Shown here: in pieces, positions 11,101-20,316 of the stretch | Layout of the letters: every line of letters begins with the position of its first letter | How positions within the stretch are numbered: the first letter of the stretch is position 1 | Source: Butyricicoccus sp. Marseille-Q5471 | Lineage (GTDB): Bacteria; Bacillota; Clostridia; Oscillospirales; Butyricicoccaceae | Assembly: GCF_951230135.1 (NCBI RefSeq) | Contig: NZ_CATNVC010000012.1 | Coordinates: 1 to 58,906 of the forward strand | Length of the DNA stretch: 58,906 nucleotides | Direction of reading: 5' to 3' | Notes under the pieces: generated by a model | The model's input: the letters and a program-made list of their open reading frames with translations, nothing else | Told to the model about the DNA's origin: nothing | Database searches by the model: none | Translations under genes and position numbers: made by a program

Positions 11101-11510
11101 CGTTCAATCCGGTCGATGCAGACATTAGACTCATACAGTTCAATCAGATTGTTTAGCCGTCTGAGCAGTACCGTGGCATTGTACGGTTTTGTAATGAAAT
11201 CACGCGCGCCCAGAAGAAGTGCACTGGCCTCACAGTCCTCTTTATCTGCCTGAGAAACGACGATGACCGGAATTGCGGCCAGTTCGGGTTCCTTTGCCAA
11301 CTCGCGCAGCACGCCGTAGCCATCCAAAACAGGCATGACCAAATCCAGCAGGATGGCGGAAATAGACCCGCCCTGTGTACGCAGGAGGTTGAGCGCCTCG
11401 GCGCCGTTTTCTGCCTCTACGATGCTGTAGCTTGCTGACAAAATCTTGCGCAATATTTTTCGATTGATTTCTTGGTCATCTATGATTAAAATCTTCTTTT
11501 TAATCATCAT
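8118..11510 (-). CDS. REC-GGDEF-EAL-REC-GGDEF-PAS-PAS cyclic-di-GMP signalling protein
   Basis: A soluble 1130-residue protein. Receiver 1 (about 6-124) has IDDQ, LLDLVMP (Asp57) and TKPYN. GGDEF 1 is degenerate (NADHF near 212). The EAL domain (about 310-555) keeps AEALVRW, ITETAY, MDDFGSGYSS and VAEGVET and should be an active phosphodiesterase. Receiver 2 (about 590-705) has lost its phospho-acceptor (ILLRIPS). GGDEF 2 (about 720-885) is intact (CRMGGDEF near 797). Two PAS domains end the protein; the second has the PAS_3 pattern GRVHPDDW. One chain could thus both make and break c-di-GMP. The start is the first of two ATGs, with GAGGTGA upstream. Confidence 0.9.
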   Translation of the reverse strand: MMIKKKILIIDDQEINRKILRKILSASYSIVEAENGAEALNLLRTQGGSISAILLDLVMPVLDGYGVLRELAKEPELAAIPVIVVSQADKEDCEASALLLGARDFITKPYNATVLLRRLNNLIELYESNVCIDRIERDSLTGLYNKNAFCRHAADLMGQHSDRSYLLIATDIERFKLINDSFGSAAGDQLLQVVGQYLDAHTQSCGGICARHNADHFVALVPKTIDDGSLHALVSDAEQALAAYPLDKKISLKFGVYPVDDSETPISLMCDRAILAAESGKGHYNSLCSYYDDTIRQKLLREQQLVDDMKAALMQGQFEVYLQPKYDLESELIAGAEALVRWIHPTLGFISPSEFIPLFEQNGFITELDQYVWNQTCALIAGWIRDFNKYVPISVNVSRRDIYQANLPELLTHMVTQHGLKPYHLHLEITETAYTENPEQLIAVVEQLKRQGFSIEMDDFGSGYSSLNMLSELPIDILKLDMTLIQRESDKNSRRNILSFVISLAKWMNLLVVAEGVETQEQINLLRNLDCTYVQGYYYAKPMPSKEFTALFVTASLAAPLQLLQTGPDDAPLTERTQGKEKLMLIVDSNSENRHILAGYFHTLYTVIEFMDEQTAYRCLQENFDEIAIILLRIPSEGGGETELLEKLRANVLYSDIPLIATGTCGEKAAFTLGANDYIALPYDMDIALHRVQNVTAHNAIQLLDREKRMVYRLNTLEQRATLDPLTQLYNRSEMESRLTHYFSPPGKHYGMFLMLDVDDFKSVNDKFGHQCGDSVLRRVASILKDCFRSEDLICRMGGDEFAAFVPEPLNTDQVSFRMHAILSKLSFQAEQLTLSCSIGICLAPEYGTSFLELYHHADIALLIAKRLGKNQYQIYGKSSKLPEPILYRNMDWILDESSDAVYICDVKTYELLYVNRAACLFAHKEKEVCLGMPCYQAIWNLNQPCSHCIHIGKLTRNYCEHEYHTPGMESSYIIKGKLIRWGNREARIQYLQDNTQQARMTQQLEQVTNTVPGALCLYRWDGAKLETVHISQQFIDILDLDATTVFAEANVPNSGRVHPDDWLKLRQQMDEAIFHARDISCVFRLWLPAAQKYRWLRIQATSRTQADDSVLIYALYTDVTELQELWQPR

Positions 11511-11586
11511 TACAGTTCACCTCGGATTGTTAAAGGCGCGGCCGACGAGATACGCCGTATGTTTTGCAAGACATATACATAGGAAT

Positions 11587-11615
11587 ATTTTACTGCAAAA
11601 TACGGGAATTTACAA
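11587..11615 (-). promoter_or_regulatory. Sigma-A promoter for the 1130-residue c-di-GMP protein
   Basis: On the minus strand, TTGTAA (-35, 11610-11615) and TAAAAT (-10, 11587-11592) are 17 bases apart. They lie about 77 bases upstream of the ATG at 11510. The rest of the 11511-11815 gap is AT-rich and holds no gene that I can see. A TATAAT at 11723-11728 may serve the divergent Hpt gene, but no well-spaced -35 accompanies it. Confidence 0.6.
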
Positions 11616-11815
11616 CAATTTATCGTTTTAGTTGACAAAACGCTTCTTTTCGGGATCAATAGCACGGAAAGCGACTTTGATGAAAACGAGAGGGTTGAAT
11701 CCCGCCTGATTTTCAAGTAAACTATAATAAATGACAAATGACTCAAAATGACAAAAAAGGCCTTGCCAAACTACAAGGCGGCCTATCGTAATGCACATAG
11801 GGGAGGCCTGCATCA

Positions 11816-12166
11816 ATGGAAAAGTTGAGTGAGGAGCTAAGAGAATACGGCGCGGATATAGAAGACGCTATGGCACGCTTCTTAAACGATGAAACACTCT
11901 ATGCAGAGTGCATCCGCTTGCTGTTGGAGGACAGTGCGTTTCCTAAGCTGGAAACAGCGATGGAGCGCAAGCTGTATGAAGAGGCGTTCAATCAGGCGCA
12001 TACGCTGAAGGGCGTTTTGGGAAACCTGGGACTCACCCCGTTGTATCAATCTGCTTGTAGTCTGGTGGACGCGCTGCGCGCGCAGGCGTACCCCCTGGCG
12101 CAGGAGCGATATCAGGCCTTTCAAGCGGAAAACAGCAGAATGCGCAGTGCGATTGCGGCTGAATGA
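11816..12166 (+). CDS. Free-standing Hpt (histidine phosphotransfer) domain protein
   Basis: A 116-residue, wholly helical protein with the Hpt signature AHTLKGVLGNLGL; the phospho-accepting His is near residue 62. Hpt proteins shuttle phosphate between the receiver of a hybrid kinase and that of an output regulator. Here it is a single gene, divergent from the signalling island and preceded by GGGGAGG, with its own terminator downstream. The neighbouring BvgS-like kinase ends in a receiver and lacks Hpt, and the 1130-residue protein starts with an intact receiver. A relay kinase to Hpt to c-di-GMP protein is an attractive inference but is not shown. Confidence 0.88.
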   Translation: MEKLSEELREYGADIEDAMARFLNDETLYAECIRLLLEDSAFPKLETAMERKLYEEAFNQAHTLKGVLGNLGLTPLYQSACSLVDALRAQAYPLAQERYQAFQAENSRMRSAIAAE

Positions 12167-12200
12167 GGCGAGAAATTGAGGTAGAATGAGACAAAGGCAA

Positions 12201-12230
12201 ACCCGGCATGCATTGCATGCCGGGTTTTTG
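12201..12230. terminator. Bidirectional terminator between the Hpt gene and lrgB
   Basis: A perfect inverted repeat (ACCCGGCATGCA and its complement) is followed by TTTTT on the plus strand and flanked by A residues on the other side. It sits between the convergent Hpt and lrgB genes. Confidence 0.85.
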
Positions 12231-12233
12231 ATA

Positions 12234-12926
12234 TTATGCGAAGAAAACTGCGCCAATCGAGACAAACACTGCGGTAAGCAGGCCGGCGATGCCAATCGCA
12301 AGGCCGCTCATCGCACCCTCTGTTTCGCCGAGCTCGATGGCGCGGGAGGTGCCGACTGCATGTGCAGCCGTGCCGATGGAAAGGCCCATTTGCACAGGGT
12401 TGCGCACACCGATACATTTGAGAAAGGTCGGGAGCACAATCGCACCGATGATGCCGGTGATAACGATTGCAATTGCGGTGACGGGAGCCAGCCCGCCGAG
12501 CATTTCGCTGAGCGCAACGCCGATGGGAGTCGTAACAGATTTGGGGACGAGCGAGCGGGTGGTCACGTCCGACAGGCCGAACAGCCTTGAAAAACCGAGC
12601 ACGCTTAGAATTGAGACCAGAGAACCAATCGAAGCGCCGGCCAAAATCGGAATCAGATTGTGCCGGAGCACGTCAAGCTTACGGTAAATCGGCACGGCCA
12701 GTGCGACGGTTGCGGGGGTCAGGAAAAAGGAAATCAGCGCACCTGCCTGATTGTAGGTATCGAGCGAGGTATGGGAAAAAACCATCACTGCGCCAACCAG
12801 AATCGCCGCAATCAGCAGGGGATTGAGTACGGGGGAATTCATCCTGCGCTGGATCCGCTGCCCGAGCACGTAAGCGCCGATGGAGAGCGCCATCCAGAAG
12901 GCAGCATTGGAGAAGAGGTCAGTCAT
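12234..12926 (-). CDS. lrgB: LrgB/CidB-family membrane protein
   Basis: A 230-residue integral membrane protein with about six to eight hydrophobic segments. It carries the conserved LrgB core: NPLLIA near the N-terminus, KSVTTPIGVALSE in the middle, and GTAAHAVGTSRAIELGETEGAMSGL near the C-terminus (quoted in part). LrgAB and CidAB homologues were first described as holin/antiholin-like modulators of murein hydrolases; some family members transport pyruvate or glycolate. It overlaps lrgA by eight bases, so the two are translated together. The actual substrate here cannot be told from sequence. Confidence 0.93.
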   Translation of the reverse strand: MTDLFSNAAFWMALSIGAYVLGQRIQRRMNSPVLNPLLIAAILVGAVMVFSHTSLDTYNQAGALISFFLTPATVALAVPIYRKLDVLRHNLIPILAGASIGSLVSILSVLGFSRLFGLSDVTTRSLVPKSVTTPIGVALSEMLGGLAPVTAIAIVITGIIGAIVLPTFLKCIGVRNPVQMGLSIGTAAHAVGTSRAIELGETEGAMSGLAIGIAGLLTAVFVSIGAVFFA

Positions 12927-13296
12927 GGTCGAACGCCTCCTCGCTTTGACGATGCTGGAACTTCAGCACAATATGAACGGTCAGTGCGGTCGCCGCAGCC
13001 GTGCAAAGCGTGGTCAGCACGCAAACGGCAAGAATGGCGAGCACCTCGCTCTTGATGTCTGCAAAGATGTCGAGCACACCAAGACAGGCGGGCAGGAACA
13101 GGAACGCCATGTTTTGCAGCAGAAAATCAGCCGTATCGGCTACATGGGTCGTTTTGATTACACCCGAGATTAGGCAGGCAAGAAGCAAAATCATGCCCAG
13201 AACATTGCCCGGCAGCCGCCGCTGCAGTAGAATGGAGAGCGCTTCGCCCGCGACACAGCATGCGAGCAGCACGCCCAGTTGCTTGAGGTATTTCAA
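12919..13296 (-). CDS. lrgA: LrgA/CidA-family holin-like membrane protein
   Basis: A 125-residue protein with four predicted membrane helices and the family's RRLPGNVLGMILLL and FLFLPACLGVLD motifs. It ends in a short charged tail. It is the small partner of LrgB; the two are thought to form a membrane complex that affects autolysis or overflow-metabolite transport. It lies in an operon after the DUF4364 regulator, whose stop overlaps its start by four bases. This suggests that the regulator controls or is co-expressed with the pair. Confidence 0.92.
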   Translation of the reverse strand: MKYLKQLGVLLACCVAGEALSILLQRRLPGNVLGMILLLACLISGVIKTTHVADTADFLLQNMAFLFLPACLGVLDIFADIKSEVLAILAVCVLTTLCTAAATALTVHIVLKFQHRQSEEAFDHD

Positions 13297-13844
13297 TTGG
13301 ATTCTTCCTTTTCAGCTTCGTAGTTTGCTGTCAGCGCGGAGAGCAGGATTTGATAAATCTTCTCTGCGTTGGCCTTAAAGGTGCGTTCAAGCATGGAAGC
13401 CTGCGAGCGGTTGACAACATTCATTTCGATTGCAAACACCTGATCCATATCCATGCGGACGAGAAGGTCGTTCTGAGCATGCTCAGCAACGCTTGTCCGA
13501 ATTGCAGCATCGCGGCGAATCTGCCGAACCACGCGGATGGCCGAACGCTGCGCGGCATCGCGCACAGGGTAGGGGATTTGCTTTTCAAACAAATGAACCG
13601 TTTCGCGGCCCTTTTCAGTAATGCGGTATACCGGCTCACCGTCCGCATTTTCTGTCTCAATGTGTCCGGTCGGAACCATCTCATAGAATGCTTCGCTCAG
13701 TTCAAAGTAGCCGAATCCGTCATCGCACCAGGTAGTCAAATCGACTATAGTAGAAAAGTCTACCGGAAAAGGCAGCTGATCCATCGCAAACAGCACAAGA
13801 AACTTAATGTCTTCCTTTGAGTGGATAAAGCCGTAGCGCACCAT
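13293..13844 (-). CDS. DUF4364-family putative winged-helix regulator
   Basis: A 183-residue soluble protein recognised as DUF4364, a family widespread in Clostridia and presumed to bind DNA. The N-terminal half (about 1-85) has a winged-helix look: HSKEDIKFLVLFAMDQLPFP followed by FGYFELSEAFYEMVPTGHIE and VYRITEKGRE. The C-terminal half is helical. An upstream in-frame start at 13898 is possible, but the ATG at 13844 directly follows AAGGGGG. It is the first gene before lrgA and lrgB, read from its own promoter. Its target is unknown; autoregulation or control of lrgAB is inferred from position only. Confidence 0.82.
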   Translation of the reverse strand: MVRYGFIHSKEDIKFLVLFAMDQLPFPVDFSTIVDLTTWCDDGFGYFELSEAFYEMVPTGHIETENADGEPVYRITEKGRETVHLFEKQIPYPVRDAAQRSAIRVVRQIRRDAAIRTSVAEHAQNDLLVRMDMDQVFAIEMNVVNRSQASMLERTFKANAEKIYQILLSALTANYEAEKEESN

Positions 13845-13878
13845 ATCTTCGCCCCCTTTTTTCAAGTTTATTTTACTC

Positions 13879-13907
13879 AGTATACCGCAAAGTTGCACAA
13901 ATTACAA
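13879..13907 (-). promoter_or_regulatory. Sigma-A promoter for DUF4364-lrgAB
   Basis: On the minus strand, TTGTAA (13902-13907) and TATACT (13879-13884) are 17 bases apart, about 35 bases before the ATG at 13844. A GAACACATGTAC element at 13911-13922 lies immediately upstream of the -35. Confidence 0.75.
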
Positions 13908-13953
13908 GTCGAACACATGTACGATTTTTGTCTTGGAAAAGGCGGATTGTCTA

Positions 13954-13982
13954 TTGAAGATTCCTAAAGTGCGCGGTATAAT
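13954..13982 (+). promoter_or_regulatory. Sigma-A promoter for the acetyltransferase-radC-uvrBA operon
   Basis: TTGAAG (13954-13959) and a perfect TATAAT (13977-13982) are separated by 17 bases, 36 bases upstream of the ATG at 14018. It diverges from the DUF4364 promoter. Confidence 0.8.
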
Positions 13983-14017
13983 AAGTTGTTGGATTTTATC
14001 GAAAAAGAGGAAAAGAA

Positions 14018-14617
14018 ATGCCTGAAATCATGCTGCGTGCAGCCACAGAGGCCGATGCGCCCGCCATGCTTGCACTGTATGCGCCTTACGTGACTGAAAC
14101 GACCGTTTCATCGGAATACGAAGCGCCGTCTCTGGAGGAATTCTCCGGACGCATCCGCACATTCGGAAAAACGCTGCCATGGTTCATCTGCCTGATTGAC
14201 GGCGAGGTTGCGGGCTATGGCTATGCTGCTCCTCACCGCACGCGCGCGGCCTATCAGTGGTCGGTCGAGACTTCAATCTACGTTGCGCAGGACTGGCACC
14301 GTCACGGGGTCGCAAGCGCACTGTATGCAGCGTTGTTTGAAGTGCTTGCAATGCAGGGATACTATAATATCTTTGTCGGTATCACATCTCCGAATGAGCG
14401 TTCGATGAAGTTTCACGGTGCGATGGGATTTCGCATTTCGGGTTCCTATCAGGATAGTATGTACAAATTCGGCCAATGGCGCGATGTGCTCTGGATGGCA
14501 AAGTCACTGCGTGCGCATGATGGCGAGCCGCAGCCGACCGTGCCGTTTCCGGAAATCAAGGACAGTCCGCTGGTAGAACGTGCGCTGCGGCAAGCCAAGC
14601 AGCGTATTCATTTATAA
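14018..14617 (+). CDS. GNAT N-acetyltransferase, phosphinothricin acetyltransferase-like
   Basis: A 199-residue acetyl-CoA-dependent transferase of the Pat/Bar subgroup. Recognisable features are the N-terminal LRAATEADAPAMLALYAPYV, the beta-bulge region WSVETSIYVAQDWHRHGVASAL that holds the acetyl-CoA pyrophosphate loop, and the C-terminal ITSPNERSMKFHGAMGF and WRDVLWM. Family members acetylate phosphinothricin, methionine sulfoximine or other small amines. The true substrate in this host is unknown. It is the first gene of a run ending in uvrA. A C-terminal tail of about 30 residues goes beyond the common family length. Confidence 0.82.
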   Translation: MPEIMLRAATEADAPAMLALYAPYVTETTVSSEYEAPSLEEFSGRIRTFGKTLPWFICLIDGEVAGYGYAAPHRTRAAYQWSVETSIYVAQDWHRHGVASALYAALFEVLAMQGYYNIFVGITSPNERSMKFHGAMGFRISGSYQDSMYKFGQWRDVLWMAKSLRAHDGEPQPTVPFPEIKDSPLVERALRQAKQRIHL

Positions 14618-14637
14618 TAAAAGGAGGGGCAGCAGCC

Positions 14638-15348
14638 GTGGCAGAACAGCCGATTCACGCCGATCACCGCAAACGAATGCTCAAAAAGTTTCAGGAGAAC
14701 GGTCTCGGTGCGTTCAGCGACCATGAGGTGCTCGAGATGCTGCTCTATTTTGCAATTCCGCGGATTGACACCAACGAGATTGCGCATGGACTGAAAAACC
14801 ATTTTGGCTCGCTGCATGCCGTGTTGGAAGCGTCGGCATCCGAATTGATGCAGGTCAAGGGTATCGGAGAGCGCAGCGCGGTACTCATCCAGTTTACCTT
14901 CGCGCTGTTCCGGCGCTATCAGCTGGATGCGGCGCGCGATCAGCAGCAGACCCTGCGGCTGACTAGTTATGACAGCATCGGCGAATACTTTATTCCGTGC
15001 TTTGCCGGGGCGACGACAGAACGGCTGATTGCGGCCTATCTTGATAACAAGGGTCGTGTGCTGCGATGCGAGACACTGGGGGAGGGAGCACCCGGTCAGG
15101 TGCGGTTGGACACCCGGCGCCTGCTTGCCAACGCGCTGACCTGCAGCGCCGCGGGAGTTGCACTGGCACACAATCATCCGCGCGGGGATACCGTGCCTTC
15201 TCGGGAGGATATTGCGCTGACCGACCGGGTGGACGCGATGCTTGCCAACATCGGTCTGCGGCTGATTGATCATGTGATTGTCGCGGAGGATAAATTCAGT
15301 TCTATCAACAAGCTGCGCAATCCGTTTGGCAGAAAGGGGATGCTTTAA
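14638..15348 (+). CDS. radC: RadC/YicR-family JAB-domain protein
   Basis: A 236-residue protein with an N-terminal helix-hairpin-helix-like part (SELMQVKGIGERSAVLI, about 75-92) and a C-terminal RadC JAB/MPN domain with the metal motif HNHPRGD (near 180) plus downstream Asp. It was named for a DNA-repair phenotype that was later withdrawn, so its biochemical role remains unclear; JAB domains are often metallopeptidases. GTG start with AAGGAGG upstream. It abuts uvrB, whose start follows the radC stop without a gap, so the two are probably translationally coupled. Confidence 0.9.
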   Translation: MAEQPIHADHRKRMLKKFQENGLGAFSDHEVLEMLLYFAIPRIDTNEIAHGLKNHFGSLHAVLEASASELMQVKGIGERSAVLIQFTFALFRRYQLDAARDQQQTLRLTSYDSIGEYFIPCFAGATTERLIAAYLDNKGRVLRCETLGEGAPGQVRLDTRRLLANALTCSAAGVALAHNHPRGDTVPSREDIALTDRVDAMLANIGLRLIDHVIVAEDKFSSINKLRNPFGRKGML

Positions 15349-17295
<1,947 letters not shown>

Positions 17296-17336
17296 GAGCC
17301 GCGGCTCTTGAGATAGAGTATGAAAGAAAGGAACTT

Positions 17337-20183
17337 ATGCACGAATTTATTCATGTCAAGGGTGCCAGAGAGCACAACTTGAAAAATATTGATATCAAGC
17401 TCCCGCGTGACAAGCTGGTCGTGCTGACCGGATTGTCCGGCTCGGGCAAATCGTCGCTCGCGTTTGATACGATTTACGCCGAAGGCCAGCGCCGTTATGT
17501 CGAGTCGCTGTCCTCCTATGCCCGGCAGTTTCTGGGGCAGATGGAAAAGCCGGATGTAGACTATATCGACGGACTTTCCCCCGCCATTTCCATCGACCAG
17601 AAAACGACCTCCAAGAACCCGCGTTCCACGGTCGGTACGGTCACGGAGATTTATGATTATCTGCGCCTTTTGTGGGCGCGCATCGGTACGCCGCACTGCC
17701 CGAAATGCGGCAAGAAAATTCATCAGCAGACCATTGACCAAATCATAGACCGACTGATGGAATTGCCGGAAAAAACGCGTATACAGATTCTTGCCCCTGT
17801 CATTCGAGGGAAAAAGGGTGAGCACGTTAAAGTGCTGGAGGACGCGCGTAAGGCGGGTTATGTTCGTGTGCGGGTTGACGGTGAAACCTATGAGCTGGCT
17901 GAGGAAATCAAGCTGCAAAAGACGCTCAAACACAACATCGAAATTGTGGTTGACCGCATTTCTGTCAAGGCCGACGTGCGCGGCCGTCTGACTGATTCGG
18001 TGGAAACGACATCCGCGCTTTCGGGCGGATTGGTCATTGCCGATGTGATTGGCGGCGAGCCGATGCTCTTTTCACAGAACTATGCGTGCGACGACTGCGG
18101 CATTTCGATTGAAGAGCTTACGCCACGCATGTTTTCGTTCAACAATCCCTACGGTGCGTGCCCGACCTGCACCGGACTGGGCATCCAGATGAAGGTCGAT
18201 CCCGACCGCGTGCTGCCCAACCGCAAGCTGTCAATCAAGGACGGCGCAATCCGGGCATCCGGCTGGTCGAGCGCCGAGCCGGGTACAATTGCTTATATGT
18301 ACTACACGGCACTTGGCAAGCGCCACAAGTTCACACTGGATACGCCGATCGAAAAAATGAGCGAAAAAGCGGTGCAGGAGCTGCTGTACGGTACGGGCAA
18401 GGAATCGCTTGAGCTGTCGGTCAGCCGCGTGTCCGGCGGCGTGATGAAGCAGCCGTTTGAAGGATTGATTCGCAATTTGGAGCGGCGCTACAAGGAAACG
18501 ACCAGCGACTATGTGCGTACTGAAATCGAGGACTGCATGAGCGAGGTTCCGTGTCCGGACTGCCACGGCCGCCGCCTCAAGCCGGAAGTGCTCGCGGTGA
18601 CCATCGGCGGACTGAATATCGCGGAGTTCGCGGAAAAATCGGTCGTCAAGGCGGTCGAGTTTATGCATACCTTGCAGTTGACTGAAATGCAGCATAAAAT
18701 TGGTGACCGCGTGATTAAGGAAATTCTGGATCGTCTTGGATTTTTGCAGTCGGTTGGTTTGGAATATCTGACGCTCAGCCGCTCCTCCGGCACGCTGTCG
18801 GGCGGCGAGAGTCAGCGCATCCGACTTGCAACGCAAATCGGCTCGTCTCTGATGGGCGTGCTGTATATTTTGGACGAGCCGTCCATCGGACTGCATCAGC
18901 GCGATAATGATAAGCTACTCGCAACGCTCAAGCGCCTGCGCGATTTGGGCAACACACTGATTGTTGTGGAGCACGATGAGGATACGATGTATGCAGCCGA
19001 CTACATTGTGGATATCGGTCCGGGTGCAGGGCGCAATGGCGGCGAGGTCGTGTTTGAAGGCACGATAGATCAGCTGCTGCGTGATGAGCGTTCGATTACC
19101 GGTGCGTATCTCAGCGGTCGAAAGGCCATTCCGGTGCCCGAAGTGCGCCGCAAGGGAAATGGAAAAGCGCTGACGGTCAAGGGCTGTGCGGTAAACAACC
19201 TCAAGCATACCGATTTTACCATTCCGCTTGGCACACTGACCTGCGTGACCGGTGTTTCGGGTTCGGGTAAATCCTCATTTGTCAACGAAATTCTCTATAA
19301 GAAACTGGCGGCTGAACTCAATGGTGCAAAGACGCGCGCGGGTGCGCATGTATCTATGGAGGGCGTCGACCAGCTTGACAAGGTCATCAATATCAACCAG
19401 TCTCCGATTGGCCGCACGCCGCGTTCCAACCCTGCAACGTATACCGGCGTGTTTAACGACATCCGCGATTTGTTTGCGCAGACAACGGACGCCAAGGCAC
19501 GCGGCTATGGGCCGGGACGTTTTTCCTTTAACGTCAAGGGTGGTCGCTGTGAGGCTTGTGCGGGCGACGGCCTGCTTAAAATCGAGATGCACTTTCTGCC
19601 AGATATTTACGTGCCCTGTGACATCTGCAAGGGACGACGCTACAACAAGGAAACATTAGAAGTGCGCTATAAGGGCAAAAATATTTACGAAGTGCTCGAT
19701 ATGACGGTCGATGAGGCCTGTGAGTTCTTCGCAAACGTCCCCAAAATCGCGCGCCGCATCGAAACCATGCGCGAGGTCGGGTTGGGTTATGTCAAGCTGG
19801 GGCAGTCGTCCACCACGCTGTCGGGCGGCGAAGCGCAGCGCGCTAAGCTCGCGACTGAGCTGTCCAAGCGCCCGACCGGTAAAACCATTTATATCCTCGA
19901 TGAGCCGACAACAGGCCTGCACGTGGCCGATGTGCACCGCTTGGTAAGCGTTTTGCAGCAGTTGGTCGACGCGGGCAACACCGTGGTCGTAATCGAGCAT
20001 AATTTGGACGTCATCAAGACGGCAGATCATATCCTCGACCTCGGGCCCGAGGGCGGCGACGGCGGCGGACGTCTGGTTATTTCCGGCACGCCGGAACAGG
20101 TAGCCGCATGCGAAGGTTCCTATACCGGACAGTATTTGAAGGGTGTGCTTGCAAAGAGGCCGCCTGTAAATTTGGTAGAATAA
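17337..20183 (+). CDS. uvrA: Excinuclease ABC subunit A
   Basis: The damage-sensing ABC-type ATPase of nucleotide-excision repair, 948 residues. Two nucleotide-binding domains are visible: Walker [10 protein letters not shown] with signature LSGGESQR, and GVSGSGKSS with LSGGEAQR. The zinc-binding Cys pairs CDDC/CPTC and CEAC/CDIC are present, along with the [10 protein letters not shown] start typical of UvrA. It acts as a dimer, loads UvrB and then leaves. It is co-directional with uvrB and probably in the same transcript. A GC-rich palindrome (AGAGCCGCGGCTCT) lies between the two genes. Confidence 0.98.
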   Translation: MHEFIHVKGAREHNLKNIDIKLPRDKLVVLTGLSGSGKSSLAFDTIYAEGQRRYVESLSSYARQFLGQMEKPDVDYIDGLSPAISIDQKTTSKNPRSTVGTVTEIYDYLRLLWARIGTPHCPKCGKKIHQQTIDQIIDRLMELPEKTRIQILAPVIRGKKGEHVKVLEDARKAGYVRVRVDGETYELAEEIKLQKTLKHNIEIVVDRISVKADVRGRLTDSVETTSALSGGLVIADVIGGEPMLFSQNYACDDCGISIEELTPRMFSFNNPYGACPTCTGLGIQMKVDPDRVLPNRKLSIKDGAIRASGWSSAEPGTIAYMYYTALGKRHKFTLDTPIEKMSEKAVQELLYGTGKESLELSVSRVSGGVMKQPFEGLIRNLERRYKETTSDYVRTEIEDCMSEVPCPDCHGRRLKPEVLAVTIGGLNIAEFAEKSVVKAVEFMHTLQLTEMQHKIGDRVIKEILDRLGFLQSVGLEYLTLSRSSGTLSGGESQRIRLATQIGSSLMGVLYILDEPSIGLHQRDNDKLLATLKRLRDLGNTLIVVEHDEDTMYAADYIVDIGPGAGRNGGEVVFEGTIDQLLRDERSITGAYLSGRKAIPVPEVRRKGNGKALTVKGCAVNNLKHTDFTIPLGTLTCVTGVSGSGKSSFVNEILYKKLAAELNGAKTRAGAHVSMEGVDQLDKVININQSPIGRTPRSNPATYTGVFNDIRDLFAQTTDAKARGYGPGRFSFNVKGGRCEACAGDGLLKIEMHFLPDIYVPCDICKGRRYNKETLEVRYKGKNIYEVLDMTVDEACEFFANVPKIARRIETMREVGLGYVKLGQSSTTLSGGEAQRAKLATELSKRPTGKTIYILDEPTTGLHVADVHRLVSVLQQLVDAGNTVVVIEHNLDVIKTADHILDLGPEGGDGGGRLVISGTPEQVAACEGSYTGQYLKGVLAKRPPVNLVE

Positions 20184-20198
20184 TCAACATTTTTTGGT

Positions 20199-20235
20199 AG
20201 AAAGCGGGCGTTCCTGTGCGGGATGCCTGCTTTCT
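20199..20235 (+). terminator. Hairpin after uvrA, probable terminator
   Basis: AGAAAGCGGGC (20199-20209) pairs with GCCTGCTTTCT (20225-20235) with one G-U pair. The following CCAATTTG is a weak U-tract, so termination may be partial. Confidence 0.5.
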
Positions 20236-20254
20236 CCAATTTGCATAAAAGTTG

Positions 20255-20283
20255 TTGTGGATTTGGGCAAGTTTTGGTATAAT
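20255..20283 (+). promoter_or_regulatory. Sigma-A promoter (extended -10) for recJ
   Basis: TTGTGG (20255-20260), 17 bases, TATAAT (20278-20283), preceded by an extended -10 TG. The recJ ATG is 34 bases further on. Confidence 0.8.
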
Positions 20284-20316
20284 AGTTGTAATTGAAAATA
20301 AAATGAGGAAGCATAC

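Noticed and set aside
11723-11728. TATAAT as a confirmed promoter for the Hpt gene
   Set aside because: The nearest TTGAAT lies 22 bases upstream, too far for a standard -35, so it is not listed as a feature.
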